63,665 nt of DNA from Saprospiraceae bacterium (GTDB lineage Bacteria > Bacteroidota > Bacteroidia > Chitinophagales > Saprospiraceae), in the NCBI GenBank assembly GCA_013140975.1, contig JABFRV010000046.1:1-63665 (forward strand), given 5' to 3'. The number at the start of each line of letters is the position of its first letter. Position 1 is the stretch's first letter. The notes under the pieces were generated by a model that saw nothing but the letters and a program-made list of their open reading frames with translations, was not told the origin of the DNA and ran no database searches. Shown here one piece after another: positions 9,053-18,292 of this stretch. The position numbers and the translations under genes are program-made.

Positions 9053-10168
9053 ATGAAGGTTTCATGGATTTTTATTGGACTAGTGTTGGTACAATGCGCA
9101 AGCGTTTCCAATTCTAAAATTGGTGCAGTCGATCCTAAAGAGAAACCAAAACCAACAAGTATCGTAAAACCAACGAATATAGTTTTAGTGATAGGAGATG
9201 GTATGGGCCTTGCACAGGTATCAGCTTATATGTATAATGTTGAAGGGAAAATTGCATTCGAAAGATGTAAATTTATAGGACTACATAAATCTCATGCTGC
9301 AAACAATCTAATTACAGATTCAGCAGCAGGTGCAAGTGCATTTTCAATTGGCGAGAAAACCAATAACGCATACGTTGGTGTTGATGTTAATGGAAAGTCT
9401 CATGAAACTATTTTAGAAGAAGCTTCTCGTAAGGGACTTGCGACCGGAGTTGTTGTCAGCTCAACCATCGTTCATGCCACACCGGCGGCCTTTATAGCTC
9501 ATAATGTGAGTCGGGATGCTTATGAAGAAATAGCTTTAGATATCGTGGATTCTGGATGTGACTTATTAATCGGTGGGGGTCAGAAGTATTTTACGAGGAG
9601 ATCTGACTCATTAGATCTTATTCAAAAATTTAAATCTAAAAATTATTTTGTTACGGATTATTTTAACAGTGATTATTCAAGTTTAGTAATTCCTAGTTCT
9701 CAAAAATTATTATTTTTTACAGCAGATGGCGATCCATTACCTTATTCACAAGGCCGAGACTATATGATCAAAGCAAGTCTTGACGCCTTGCAATTTCTTG
9801 ATAAGAGAAATGACAAAGCTTTCTTTTTAATGGTAGAAGGTTCGCAAATTGATTGGGGAGGACACGCTAATGATGTTAACTATGTTATAAGTGAAATGAC
9901 GGAATTTAATTTAATGCTCAATAAAATTCTTGACTGGGCTGAAAAAGATGGAAACACACTCGTTATCATTACAGGGGATCACGAAACAGGAGGGCTTAGC
10001 ATTAATCCCGGATCAGTAAGAGGAAAACTAACAACTCAATTTACAACGACAGGACATTCAGGAGTCATGATTCCTGTGTATGCTTTTGGTCCCGGAGCTG
10101 TGAATTTTACTGGTATTTATGAGAACACTGAACTATACTTAATGATGAAAAAAATTTTATTTAAGTAA
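9053..10168 (+). CDS. Alkaline phosphatase, lipoprotein form
   Basis: A 371-residue phosphomonoesterase of the alkaline phosphatase superfamily that should release phosphate from organic esters outside the cytoplasm. It starts with a lipoprotein signal (hydrophobic stretch then LVQC). The metal site begins at VIGDGMGLAQVSAY, the nucleophile serine lies in TDSAAGASAFSIGEKT, and later zinc ligands appear as EGSQIDWGGHANDV, ITGDHETGG and TTTGHSG. All expected metal-binding Asp, Glu and His are visible. It starts four bases after dprA and probably belongs to the same transcript. Together with the phosphate-type porin at 57.7 kb it suggests phosphate scavenging; no Pho box was identified. Confidence 0.9.
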   Translation: MKVSWIFIGLVLVQCASVSNSKIGAVDPKEKPKPTSIVKPTNIVLVIGDGMGLAQVSAYMYNVEGKIAFERCKFIGLHKSHAANNLITDSAAGASAFSIGEKTNNAYVGVDVNGKSHETILEEASRKGLATGVVVSSTIVHATPAAFIAHNVSRDAYEEIALDIVDSGCDLLIGGGQKYFTRRSDSLDLIQKFKSKNYFVTDYFNSDYSSLVIPSSQKLLFFTADGDPLPYSQGRDYMIKASLDALQFLDKRNDKAFFLMVEGSQIDWGGHANDVNYVISEMTEFNLMLNKILDWAEKDGNTLVIITGDHETGGLSINPGSVRGKLTTQFTTTGHSGVMIPVYAFGPGAVNFTGIYENTELYLMMKKILFK

Positions 10169-10257
10169 GAGTTCCAAAGTAAGTATAAAAGCGAATGATC
10201 CGCTTACTGAAAAATTTGTATTCAGCAATATTTATTACTATGTTGATACAGAATTTA

Positions 10258-11067
10258 TTAGGCTAAACTTTTTTTATTGAGTTGTAGACCTTCTCCATAA
10301 AATATTTTGGCGCTTTCTGCAAAATGCTTAGAATAATCTGTTACATAGAACTCATCTTTATTGTTTCTGCTTTGACTTAATAAGTTTTCTTTTTGTAAAA
10401 TGTATTGCAATTTATGAGCTACGACCTCTGCAGAATCAAGAAGAGGAATTGCAGAATTATAAAAATCGTTTATTTGATTTTTAATCAGAGGATAATGCGT
10501 ACAGGCAAGTACAAGGGAATCAATATCTTTTAAAATATCATTGGACAAGTATTCATGAAGTACAGCCGATGAAATATTATCATTGTAGAATCCTTCTTCA
10601 ATCATTGGTGCTAAAAGCGGAGTTGCAAGTATTGAAAACTTTAATTCTTTTTTGCGCCTGGCTAATTTTTCCTGATATACTCCTGATGCTACAGTTGCTT
10701 TTGTAGCGATAATTCCAACATGCTTAATGTTGTTTTGTGAAATTATATACTCTACCATCGGGTCAATTACGTTAATAACAGGTAACCGACCTTTAAAAGT
10801 ATCTCTTAATTTTTCATAAGCAGCTGCTGAAGCCGTATTGCAAGCAATGACCAGAGCTTTACACTGATGACTGTTAATTAAGTTTTCTGAAATATCAGTT
10901 GCATATTTTCTGATTAATTCCGGTGACTTGTCGCCGTAAGGCATATGAGCTGTGTCACCTATATAGATGAGCTGTTCGTTAGGAAGTAATTTATGAATTG
11001 CCTGGGCAACAGTTAATCCACCGATACCCGAATCAAAAATTCCAATTGCTCCGGCCGGATTGGCCAT
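10258..11067 (-). CDS. murI: Glutamate racemase MurI
   Basis: Converts L-glutamate to D-glutamate for peptidoglycan synthesis. The 269-residue protein shows the racemase signatures GIFDSGIGGLTV at the N terminus, GDTAHMPYG, the first catalytic cysteine in VIACNTASA (about residue 74) and the second in LVLACTHYPL (about residue 186). The sequence is complete. It starts four bases after the stop of an ompH gene; ompH-ompH-murI on one strand is an arrangement often met in Bacteroidota, where bamA usually comes first, but bamA is not adjacent here. Confidence 0.95.
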   Translation of the reverse strand: MANPAGAIGIFDSGIGGLTVAQAIHKLLPNEQLIYIGDTAHMPYGDKSPELIRKYATDISENLINSHQCKALVIACNTASAAAYEKLRDTFKGRLPVINVIDPMVEYIISQNNIKHVGIIATKATVASGVYQEKLARRKKELKFSILATPLLAPMIEEGFYNDNISSAVLHEYLSNDILKDIDSLVLACTHYPLIKNQINDFYNSAIPLLDSAEVVAHKLQYILQKENLLSQSRNNKDEFYVTDYSKHFAESAKIFYGEGLQLNKKSLA

Positions 11068-11071
11068 TATA

Positions 11072-11593
11072 TTAAATTCCTAATTTGGTCTTAACAAGTG
11101 CTGTTACATCCATCGACTCCTGCGCATATAATAAGATACCAGAACTAGAATCAAAAATGTATGTGAATTGATTTTCAGTTGCAACTTCTTTAATGACCTT
11201 GTTGATTTTATCATAAATAGGTTGCAATAATTCTTGTCTTTTTGCCAAAAGCTGCTTCTGAACATCTTGTTCATATTTTCCGATTTCTGCTTCAAGTTCT
11301 TTTAGTTTCTTAGCTTCATCTTCAAGAGCTTTTGGTGATATCTCTCCAGATTGTTCTTTGCGCTGCAAGTCTTTGTATTTGGTTTCAAGATCAGCAACCA
11401 TTAGCTGACCTTTTTTCTCCAGTTGAGCTTGAAGCGCTTCTAGATTGGAGTTTGCTTGCTTTACTTCAGGTATTTCAACCAATAAAGATTGTGAATTTAA
11501 ATAACCAAATTTGGGAGCAGTTTGTGCCTTCACTTGAGATGTGAAGATGAGCACAATAAGTATAAAAAAATATTTCAATACGTTGATTTTCAT
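11072..11593 (-). CDS. OmpH/Skp family periplasmic chaperone (first copy)
   Basis: A small periplasmic chaperone of the Skp/OmpH family, which holds unfolded outer-membrane proteins on their way to the BAM complex. I start it at the ATG at 11593, because the preceding in-frame ATG at 11620 adds nine polar residues in front of a normal signal peptide (MKINVLKYFFILIVLIF). After cleavage near KAQ come the family opening PKFGYLNSQSLLVEIPEVKQA, a long coiled-coil arm rich in Lys, Glu and Leu, and the closing FTYIFDSSSGILLYAQ. It is the second of two tandem paralogues upstream of murI. Confidence 0.9.
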   Translation of the reverse strand: MKINVLKYFFILIVLIFTSQVKAQTAPKFGYLNSQSLLVEIPEVKQANSNLEALQAQLEKKGQLMVADLETKYKDLQRKEQSGEISPKALEDEAKKLKELEAEIGKYEQDVQKQLLAKRQELLQPIYDKINKVIKEVATENQFTYIFDSSSGILLYAQESMDVTALVKTKLGI

Positions 11594-11699
11594 TGTATGT
11601 TTATTTAAAAAAGGATGCAAATTTAAAAAATATAATTAAATGATTTAAAAATTGAGAATTAAAACCTCTATGGGTGATTCATCATGAAGAAATAATACC

Positions 11700-12227
11700 T
11701 TAGTTTTTTGTAACTGTCTTAAACTTCTTCAAGATGTCTTCCGTCTTGTCAAGTTCCTTTGTATAGAAAATGATACCTGCGGAGCCACTTGTATCAAAAA
11801 TTGCTTCATAACCTTTCAATGCAGCATAATCCTGAATGGCTGTTAATACCTTATCTTGAATCGGTCTTACAAGATCTTGTCTTTTCTTAAAGAGCTGGCC
11901 ATCATCTCCAAATTTATCCTTCTGAATTTTTCTGGCTTCTTTTTCGCGATTCATTATTTCATCTTCGCGTTGTTTCTTTTGATCTTCAGTTAACAAAACC
12001 TGTTCAGCTTGATATTTGTTATACATAGCCTTGATCTTGTCATATTCTACAGCAATTTCTTGTTTCCATATTGCCGCTATTTTATCTAATTCTTCCTGAG
12101 CCTTTTTGTAATCTTCAAGATTTTCAAGAATTCTGTTTACATCTACCAGTGCAAATTTTTGTGCCTGTGATGTAAATTGTGTACTTAGTGTTATTAAACT
12201 GATTGCGAGTAATTTGAAAAAATTCAT
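11700..12227 (-). CDS. OmpH/Skp family periplasmic chaperone (second copy)
   Basis: A 175-residue paralogue of the neighbouring OmpH protein. It has a signal peptide (LLAISLITLSTQFTSQAQ), the opening KFALVDVNRILENLEDYKKAQ, a long charged coiled coil (about residues 45-120) and the closing EAIFDTSGSAGIIFYTKE. The two copies share the plan but have diverged clearly in the coiled coil, so the duplication is old. The distance to the next gene downstream is about 105 bases, so a shared transcript with murI is likely but not proven. Confidence 0.9.
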   Translation of the reverse strand: MNFFKLLAISLITLSTQFTSQAQKFALVDVNRILENLEDYKKAQEELDKIAAIWKQEIAVEYDKIKAMYNKYQAEQVLLTEDQKKQREDEIMNREKEARKIQKDKFGDDGQLFKKRQDLVRPIQDKVLTAIQDYAALKGYEAIFDTSGSAGIIFYTKELDKTEDILKKFKTVTKN

Positions 12228-12342
12228 GATAATATTATTTTTCTGTATTGACGAAATGGATTAACTTAAGTTTAAATGATTCAGTTTGTGTTTGATCGGA
12301 TTTAAGTAGTATTTAACTTTATGCTATGAGTTTCTTATGAAA

Positions 12343-12870
12343 TTACGAGATACCTGCTTTCTTCTTTTTAAAAATCGGGACAGTTGAACATGGTTCACCA
12401 TACATGATGCTTGAAGCAAAAGGAGTTAAAAGATAACAGACTGTCTGATATGCAGAGGCAGGAACTTCCAGATCACCACAACCTTTGATTACGATTTTTT
12501 GATCCTTATATATTGCCCAATTCACTGAACGAAGTGTTTTTTCAAATAAAGATAGCAGGGCTTGATCTTTGTTTCCAAATTGAAGGTCAGCAACATGTTC
12601 CTGAGCATATTTTGCAATCAACATATATGCCCATTTAGGAATTATGGCATCAACAGAACAGAAAACGCAAAGAATTTTTCCTTCAAAAGATTTCCAGTCA
12701 ACTTCCTGAATTGCTTTTCGAAAATCTAACTCCTTAAGGATAAGTTCTCTAAATAAGAAGGGTTTTATATCGAACTCAATCAAATCTTGTTTGGGATAAT
12801 ATTGCTCTAAATCAATAGTGACTAAGCCACTATTGGCAACCTTATTTACAAGAATATCAGTTTCATTCAT
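12343..12870 (-). CDS. DUF2480 family protein
   Basis: A protein of about 175 residues belonging to the Bacteroidota family DUF2480, of unknown function. Typical traits are the opening NETDILVNKVANSGLVTIDLE, the central FEGKILCVFCSVDAIIPKWAY and the ending KGCGDLEVPASAYQ with CSTVPIFKKKK. I choose the ATG at 12870 because upstream residues of the longer frame are antisense-like leucine runs inside scpB. This start overlaps the last codons of scpB by eight bases, a coupled arrangement. Conserved cysteines (CVFC, GCGD, CSTV) hint at metal or redox chemistry, which is inference only. Confidence 0.85.
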   Translation of the reverse strand: MNETDILVNKVANSGLVTIDLEQYYPKQDLIEFDIKPFLFRELILKELDFRKAIQEVDWKSFEGKILCVFCSVDAIIPKWAYMLIAKYAQEHVADLQFGNKDQALLSLFEKTLRSVNWAIYKDQKIVIKGCGDLEVPASAYQTVCYLLTPFASSIMYGEPCSTVPIFKKKKAGIS

Positions 12871-13486
12871 GATTTGCAGGAATTTGACTTTCGTCTGCAA
12901 CAATCTCAACAGACTCTTCCAGAGGAGCTGGTTCGCCGACTTCTGAAGAAGGTAAAGCAAAGTCCTTCATTTTAGGAAGATCTTCCAGAGAGTTTAGACC
13001 AAAGTACTCCATAAAACGTGCACTTGTTCCAAATAGTATAGGTCTGCCCGGTCCTTCGCTCCTTCCTTTTATTTCAATAAGTTCTTTTTCCAGAAGTTTT
13101 TGAATGGAATGATCACTATTGACACCCCGGATTTGTTCTACTTCTGATTTTGAAATAGGTTGTTTATAGGCAATTATAGCGAGGGACTCCATACTTGCCC
13201 TGGTCAACTTCTTTTTATTGGAAAGCTTGATAAACTCTGCAATGACGTTGAATTGAGCGGGTTTGGACATAAATTGTAGTCCACCTGCCAATTCACGAAG
13301 TTCCATACCATATGTTTCAGGTTCGTACCTCTTTCGTATAATTTCGACTAATTCCTCGATTTGACCTAACTCAATGCTAGTACTGTAAGTGTTTTCGAGA
13401 CAATATTTAATTTCTTCCAATTTTATAGCCTGTGGGGCAGTAAAAATGAGGCTCTCAATAGCCGGTATAAATTGATTTAGCTCCAT
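12863..13486 (-). CDS. scpB: Segregation and condensation protein B
   Basis: ScpB is the winged-helix subunit of the SMC-ScpAB condensin that organises the chromosome. The 207-residue protein has two winged-helix domains; characteristic stretches are AIESLIFTAPQAIKLEEIK at the start, LTRASMESLAIIAYKQPIS with SEVEQIRGVNSD in the second domain, and GRSEGPGRPILFGTS. The C terminus after about residue 170 is an acidic, Pro/Glu-rich tail. scpA and smc are not in the window. It is probably the first gene of a unit with DUF2480. Confidence 0.95.
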   Translation of the reverse strand: MELNQFIPAIESLIFTAPQAIKLEEIKYCLENTYSTSIELGQIEELVEIIRKRYEPETYGMELRELAGGLQFMSKPAQFNVIAEFIKLSNKKKLTRASMESLAIIAYKQPISKSEVEQIRGVNSDHSIQKLLEKELIEIKGRSEGPGRPILFGTSARFMEYFGLNSLEDLPKMKDFALPSSEVGEPAPLEESVEIVADESQIPANHE

Positions 13487-13572
13487 TCGGGCAAAATTAG
13501 CAGATTATGAACCTTATTAGGATAAAAAACGAGTGAAAAGAAGAATAAGTTTATGTCAGGGCCATAAAAAGC

Positions 13573-13606
13573 GTAGGGCATCAATCCCGAAGGAATGACA
13601 CCCTAC
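13573..13606. repeat. Short inverted repeat with CCCGAAGGAATGACA core
   Basis: GTAGGG (13573-13578) and CCCTAC (13601-13606) flank a core ATCCCGAAGGAATGACA. The core resembles short dispersed elements I remember from other Bacteroidota genomes (CCCGAAGGGATGACA). It lies in the 270-base gap between scpB and radA; I see no second copy in this window. Function unknown. Confidence 0.4.
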
Positions 13607-13756
13607 TTAACCCCAAAAAACCAATTGAAAAACTAATATTTTTAAGCTTACTTTAAAGCTGTGTATATCTATTTACTACTTAGACGGTGCTAAAAGTTGT
13701 TATTTTTGACTTTTGAAATGTACTTTGGTCACACCTAACTAATATAAATTATCAAA

Positions 13757-15139
13757 TTGGCTAAATCCAAGACGGTTTTTGTCTGTTCAACCTGTGGAAC
13801 CAACTCCCCCAAATGGATAGGTCATTGTCCTGGTTGCTCGGAATGGAATACTTATGTAGAAGAGACTTATCAAAGTCCTGGGGCTAATGAAGAGCCGGCT
13901 TGGAAAAAATTAAGTGAATCAAGCGCAAAGCCAAAGCCTGTTCGACTTGATCAGATACAGGAAGGCGTAGTTCAACGCATAGATTGTAAAGATTCAGAAC
14001 TTAATAGGGCTTTGGGGGGCGGAATGGTTAAAGGATCGGTTACTCTATTGGCTGGACAGCCCGGAATTGGAAAGTCAACCTTACTCCTGCAACTCGCCTT
14101 AAATATTAATCTTCAAAATACTCTCTATGTGTCTGGTGAAGAATCTGAAGATCAGATTAAAATCAGAGCGCAAAGACTAAACCTTAGACAAGATCGATGT
14201 TATTTATTTTCTGAAGTCAAAGTGGAAAGTATTCTTCATGAAGCTGCTAAGATGAAAGCTGAATTGATAATCGTTGATTCCATTCAAACTTTGATAAGTG
14301 AAACATCTAATTCTGTAGCAGGTAGCATTAGTCAGATTAGAGACTGTACACATGAAATAATACGATATGCTAAAGAAACTTCTACTCCTGTTTTTATAAT
14401 CGGGCACATAACGAAAGAGGGTGATATTGCCGGCCCTAAACTATTAGAGCATATGGTTGATACAGTATTGCATTTTGAGGGGGACAAACATTATTCATAT
14501 AGAATTTTAAGGACTATAAAAAATCGTTTTGGTTCAACAGATGAGATGAGCCTTTATCAGATGAATATAAATGGATTAATGCCTGTTACCAATCCTTCTG
14601 AATTATTGTTGTCACAACATGACGAAAGATTAAGCGGCTCAGCAATAGCATGTACACTGGAAGGATTAAGACCTTTGTTGGTTGAGACACAAGCTCTTGT
14701 TGGCTCAACGGTATATTCTACACCACAACGTGTAGCAACAGGATTTGATAATCGAAAATTATCCATGTTACTTGCAGTATTAGAAAAGCGATGTGGATTT
14801 CATTTTGGAATTCAGGATGTCTTTCTCAACATTGCAGGTGGAATAAAAATCAATGATCCGGCAATTGATCTTGCAGTCGTAGCATCACTGATATCTTCCT
14901 TGGAGAATCAAGCTTTACATAGACAGATTTGTTTTGCAGGAGAGGTTGGATTGAGTGGTGAGATCAGAGCTGTAAACAGAATCGATTTAAGGATTCAGGA
15001 AGCTGAAAGGCAGGGATTCAGAGCCATTTGTATTTCTAAATTTAATGGTAAAGTTTCACAAAATAAAAATTCGAAAATAAAGATTGTGCAATTAAGCACA
15101 GTTATTGAGTTATATGAGAAAGTCTTTACAAACAAATAA
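13757..15139 (+). CDS. radA: DNA repair protein RadA/Sms
   Basis: RadA is a RecA-like hexameric helicase that extends D-loops during recombination and transformation. The 460-residue protein has an N-terminal four-cysteine zinc finger (CSTCGTNSPKWIGHCPGC), Walker A GQPGIGKS, the RadA-specific KNRFGSTDEM motif, and a C-terminal Lon-like domain (GIKINDPAIDLAVVASL, CFAGEVGLSGEIRAV). All expected segments are present. The start is a TTG at 13757, chosen because the zinc finger begins ten residues later and no ATG lies between. The gene is convergent with nadD. Confidence 0.95.
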   Translation: MAKSKTVFVCSTCGTNSPKWIGHCPGCSEWNTYVEETYQSPGANEEPAWKKLSESSAKPKPVRLDQIQEGVVQRIDCKDSELNRALGGGMVKGSVTLLAGQPGIGKSTLLLQLALNINLQNTLYVSGEESEDQIKIRAQRLNLRQDRCYLFSEVKVESILHEAAKMKAELIIVDSIQTLISETSNSVAGSISQIRDCTHEIIRYAKETSTPVFIIGHITKEGDIAGPKLLEHMVDTVLHFEGDKHYSYRILRTIKNRFGSTDEMSLYQMNINGLMPVTNPSELLLSQHDERLSGSAIACTLEGLRPLLVETQALVGSTVYSTPQRVATGFDNRKLSMLLAVLEKRCGFHFGIQDVFLNIAGGIKINDPAIDLAVVASLISSLENQALHRQICFAGEVGLSGEIRAVNRIDLRIQEAERQGFRAICISKFNGKVSQNKNSKIKIVQLSTVIELYEKVFTNK

Positions 15140-15178
15140 GGAATACGCCTTAAGTAGCAAGAGGAAAGTAATTGTATT

Positions 15179-15754
15179 TTACTTATATATTCTAAGAAGC
15201 TGAAGTTCTTCGAATACTTTTTCCGGAACCAAGTATTGAACAGATTTTCCGGATTTGATTAACTCTCTAATTTTAGTCGAAGAGATATCAAGAAGTGATG
15301 CATCAAGAACATTTATTTCAGAATTTGGATAATTAATATTCTCGATATTATAGTTCGGTCTTTTGTATACAAAAATTGGATAATCACGCAAAAGTATTTC
15401 GTAATTTTTCCATTTGGGAAGACTTATCAGATTGTCAGCTCCCATAATAATTGCAAACTTGTGTTCCGGAAATTTTTCTTTAAGATACGTTAATGTATCT
15501 ATAGTATAAGAGGGTTTGGGGAGATTAAATTCTATATTAGAGGCTTTAATATTTGGATTGTCTTCTGTAGCAAGTTGAACAAGGTGTAATCTATCATAAT
15601 CTCTTGCTAAAGTAGATTTTTCTTTTAGTGGATTGTGCGGACTAACGACCATCCAGATCTGATCCAAAGAAGTTTCATTAATGAAGTGCTGAGCAATAAT
15701 TAAATGCCCTACATGAATTGGATTAAATGATCCAAAAAATAAACCAACGAACAT
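15179..15754 (-). CDS. nadD: Nicotinate-nucleotide adenylyltransferase
   Basis: Transfers AMP from ATP to nicotinate mononucleotide in NAD biosynthesis. The 191-residue protein has the nucleotidyltransferase motif GLFFGSFNPIHVGHL at the N terminus, PHNPLKEK, IMGADNLISLPKWKNYE and the C-terminal ISSTKIRELIKSGKS motif. Length is normal. Its ATG overlaps the stop of dnaN by one base (TAATG), which indicates a two-gene unit dnaN-nadD. Confidence 0.95.
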   Translation of the reverse strand: MFVGLFFGSFNPIHVGHLIIAQHFINETSLDQIWMVVSPHNPLKEKSTLARDYDRLHLVQLATEDNPNIKASNIEFNLPKPSYTIDTLTYLKEKFPEHKFAIIMGADNLISLPKWKNYEILLRDYPIFVYKRPNYNIENINYPNSEINVLDASLLDISSTKIRELIKSGKSVQYLVPEKVFEELQLLRIYK

Positions 15755-16863
15755 TAAGAATTAGTAACGATGAGCATCAGCAGATCTTCTCCCTTTTTTT
15801 GATCTGTTGGAACAAGCAATACGGGTTTATTGCTGCTGTTAAATTGGAATTGAACACTTTCTGAATCAAGAACAGAAAGCATTTCAATTAGATTTTTTGC
15901 ACTGAGTCCAATATTCAAACTTTCTCCTTCATAGGAACAACTTAATTGCTCAGTAGCTTCGTTGTTAAAATCAAAATCCTGAGCATTCATTGTAAGACTT
16001 CCTTCATTAAGACTCATAACAATCTGGCTTGTTGATTTATTTGCAAAGATTGTCATTCGCTTAAGCGTAGAAAGAATTTCATCTCTGTTTATTGTAAGAA
16101 TATTGGAATTGTCAACTGGAATAACAGCATTATAATCCGGAAACTTTGCGTCTACTAATCTTGTAGTAAATAGTATATTATCATAGATGAAAAACACCTT
16201 ACTTTTATTAAAGTGGATAGCTACTTTTCCATCCTTTGGAAGAATACTACTGAGCAATTGCATTGATTTTTTTGTAAGCAAAAGGCTTGTAGCTACATTT
16301 GATGTAATATCTAAAAATCTATAGCGAACTAACTTTTGTGCATCGGTAGTTGCAAAGGTTATCTGATTAAAATCTATATTCAAATTAATTCCTCGCATGT
16401 TTTGACGCATTTCATCATTGCTTGCAGCAAATGAAGATTTGTCAATGCCTTTTTTAAGGAATTCGGAAGAAATTTCAATTTTATCATCAGCCTCTGATGG
16501 TGTTTCAATTTCAGGAAAGTCTGCTGAATTTTCACCCACTAATTTATACTTTCCGGAAGCAGATAAAAGCTCTATTCCTCTTGTTTCCAAATTAATTTCG
16601 AAAGTAAGAGGTTGCTCAGGAAGAGACTTAAGTACATCCAGAATGGTTTTACCAGGGACCGCAATCTTGCCATTTTTAGATCCACTAACCTCAATACTCG
16701 TACGAATGGAGACTTCAAGATTAGAAGAAGCAATATTTAAGGTATTTCCTTTAAGCTCAAATAGAAAATCTTCTAAAACCGGCATAACAGGATTGGACGT
16801 CAAGGCACCTGCAGCCAACTGTAATTGTTTCGTTAATCCAGACGTGGAAACTGTAAATTTCAT
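15754..16863 (-). CDS. dnaN: DNA polymerase III subunit beta (sliding clamp)
   Basis: The ring-shaped clamp that tethers DNA polymerase III and other enzymes to DNA. I start it at the ATG at 16863 (MKFTVSTSGLTKQLQLAAGAL), the canonical clamp N terminus; an in-frame ATG 39 bases upstream adds residues not seen in the family. The 369-residue product has three clamp domains, with MPVLEDFLFEL, FPDYNAVIPVDNSN and the C-terminal stretch VLLVPTDQKKGEDLLMLIVTNS. In contrast to many bacteria there is no dnaA or recF beside it; instead it is coupled to nadD. Confidence 0.95.
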   Translation of the reverse strand: MKFTVSTSGLTKQLQLAAGALTSNPVMPVLEDFLFELKGNTLNIASSNLEVSIRTSIEVSGSKNGKIAVPGKTILDVLKSLPEQPLTFEINLETRGIELLSASGKYKLVGENSADFPEIETPSEADDKIEISSEFLKKGIDKSSFAASNDEMRQNMRGINLNIDFNQITFATTDAQKLVRYRFLDITSNVATSLLLTKKSMQLLSSILPKDGKVAIHFNKSKVFFIYDNILFTTRLVDAKFPDYNAVIPVDNSNILTINRDEILSTLKRMTIFANKSTSQIVMSLNEGSLTMNAQDFDFNNEATEQLSCSYEGESLNIGLSAKNLIEMLSVLDSESVQFQFNSSNKPVLLVPTDQKKGEDLLMLIVTNS

Positions 16864-16990
16864 AATGAGTTGATCTAATTCCAGCACAAAAATACTTAGC
16901 AAAAGATGGAATCACTAATAATAACGAATATCTTTTTATAATCGAGTCAGGAATATTAATCATTTTTGCGGCTTTGACAACAGAATCGCA

Positions 16991-18274
16991 TTGACGAAAA
17001 GGCCTGAATTCAATTTTACGATTGCTAAACCTGACTGGAATATACGATTTCCCGAATACGAGATTATTACCAGTCAACAAGGTATTGAGGTGTACACCAT
17101 TTATTCAGATGCCTATGATTTAAATTATATTGAGTTTGTTTTTGAAAATGGACGGCTTTCTGAGTCCAAAAAATTAAGTTCCAGAATATGTGCTCACCAG
17201 ATGCTGGAAGGTTCTAAGAAGCAAACACAAAAGGAAATTGCAGAATTTTTTGATTATTATGGATGCAATTATCAGATTATTTCGGATATGGATTTTAGTC
17301 TTATCAGTTTAAATGTATTGGATAAATTTTTCGAAAAAGTTGCGCATTATCTTTTAGAACAAATTTATTCTGCAGAATTTCCAAAAGCGCAACTTGAAAA
17401 GGGAAAATCCAGTTTATATTCGCAATTGCAGCATCAATTGACTGAACCTGATTTTGTTTCTTATAGAGAATTAAGTGCTTCGATATTTGGAAATGAAAAT
17501 ATTTATGGATACAATACTACTGAAGAATTAATTAAAAATATAGAAAGTTCTGACCTTCAAAATTATAGAAAAAATAATTTCACTTCAGATAAGCTAAAAG
17601 TTTTTTATACCGGAAAAAGAAGATCACAATCGTTTTGGGATGAATTATTATCCATAGTTCCAGGTGGAAATGACTTACATGTTCAATATATCTCCGAAAA
17701 GAATCTTCCATTGAAGAAGCACATTGCTATGGAAAATTGCGCTCAAGTAAGCTTAAAGATGGGAAAAAGACTTTTTGAAAAGACTCATGATGATTATTTT
17801 GATTTCTATTTTCTCAATACTTTATTGGGTGATTATTTTGGATCGAGATTAATGTCGGTAATTAGAGAAGAACATGGCTTGTGTTATGATATTCATTCAA
17901 CATTGGATGCACAATTGAAGGATGGCATCTTTTATATAAGTGCTGAATTAAATGCAGAAAAAGTTAAAAAGGCAATTCAATTAATCCAGTCAGAACTCCA
18001 AAAAATTTCAAGTCAGGTAATAGATAAGAATGAGATGGAGATGGTGAGGAATTATTTACATGGACATATACTTCGATTAATTGATGGCCCTTATAATTCT
18101 ATTCTACTTCTTAAAATTCTGATCACAGAATTTGAAGATGTTCATGCTTTTGAAAAATTACTACAAAGCATTCATTACATTAGTGATGAAAGAATTCGAC
18201 AATTGTCAAAAAAATATCTTAACCCCGATGAGATGACAATAGTGACAGCGGGATTTGATAAAATTAAGAATTGA
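16991..18274 (+). CDS. M16 (insulinase) family protein lacking the zinc motif
   Basis: A 427-residue protein with the M16 peptidase fold: an N-terminal domain (about 1-210) with SRICAHQMLEGSKKQTQKEI, and a C-terminal domain with LGDYFGSRLMSVIREEHGLCYDIHS, the RxxxGLxY substrate-binding signature of the non-catalytic half. The HxxEH zinc site expected around residue 65 is replaced by a sequence around AHQMLEG without the second His and Glu, so it is probably inactive as a protease on its own. In related organisms such subunits pair with an active M16 partner; none is adjacent. Translation is inferred to begin at a TTG (16991), since the first ATG lies much further inside. It is divergent from dnaN. 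Confidence 0.75.
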   Translation: MTKRPEFNFTIAKPDWNIRFPEYEIITSQQGIEVYTIYSDAYDLNYIEFVFENGRLSESKKLSSRICAHQMLEGSKKQTQKEIAEFFDYYGCNYQIISDMDFSLISLNVLDKFFEKVAHYLLEQIYSAEFPKAQLEKGKSSLYSQLQHQLTEPDFVSYRELSASIFGNENIYGYNTTEELIKNIESSDLQNYRKNNFTSDKLKVFYTGKRRSQSFWDELLSIVPGGNDLHVQYISEKNLPLKKHIAMENCAQVSLKMGKRLFEKTHDDYFDFYFLNTLLGDYFGSRLMSVIREEHGLCYDIHSTLDAQLKDGIFYISAELNAEKVKKAIQLIQSELQKISSQVIDKNEMEMVRNYLHGHILRLIDGPYNSILLLKILITEFEDVHAFEKLLQSIHYISDERIRQLSKKYLNPDEMTIVTAGFDKIKN

Positions 18275-18292
18275 AAATTGAAAATTGAAAAT
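18270..18292. repeat. Heptamer tandem repeat (ATTGAAA)3
   Basis: Three perfect ATTGAAA units begin at 18270, overlapping the TGA stop of the M16-family gene at 18272-18274. Similar 7-bp-period tracts with other units occur at 27.1-27.3 kb and 45.86 kb. Confidence 0.7.

Noticed and set aside
10185..10220. Terminator between the alkaline phosphatase and murI genes
   Set aside because: AAGCG/CGCTT gives only a five-base stem and no T-run follows in either direction.
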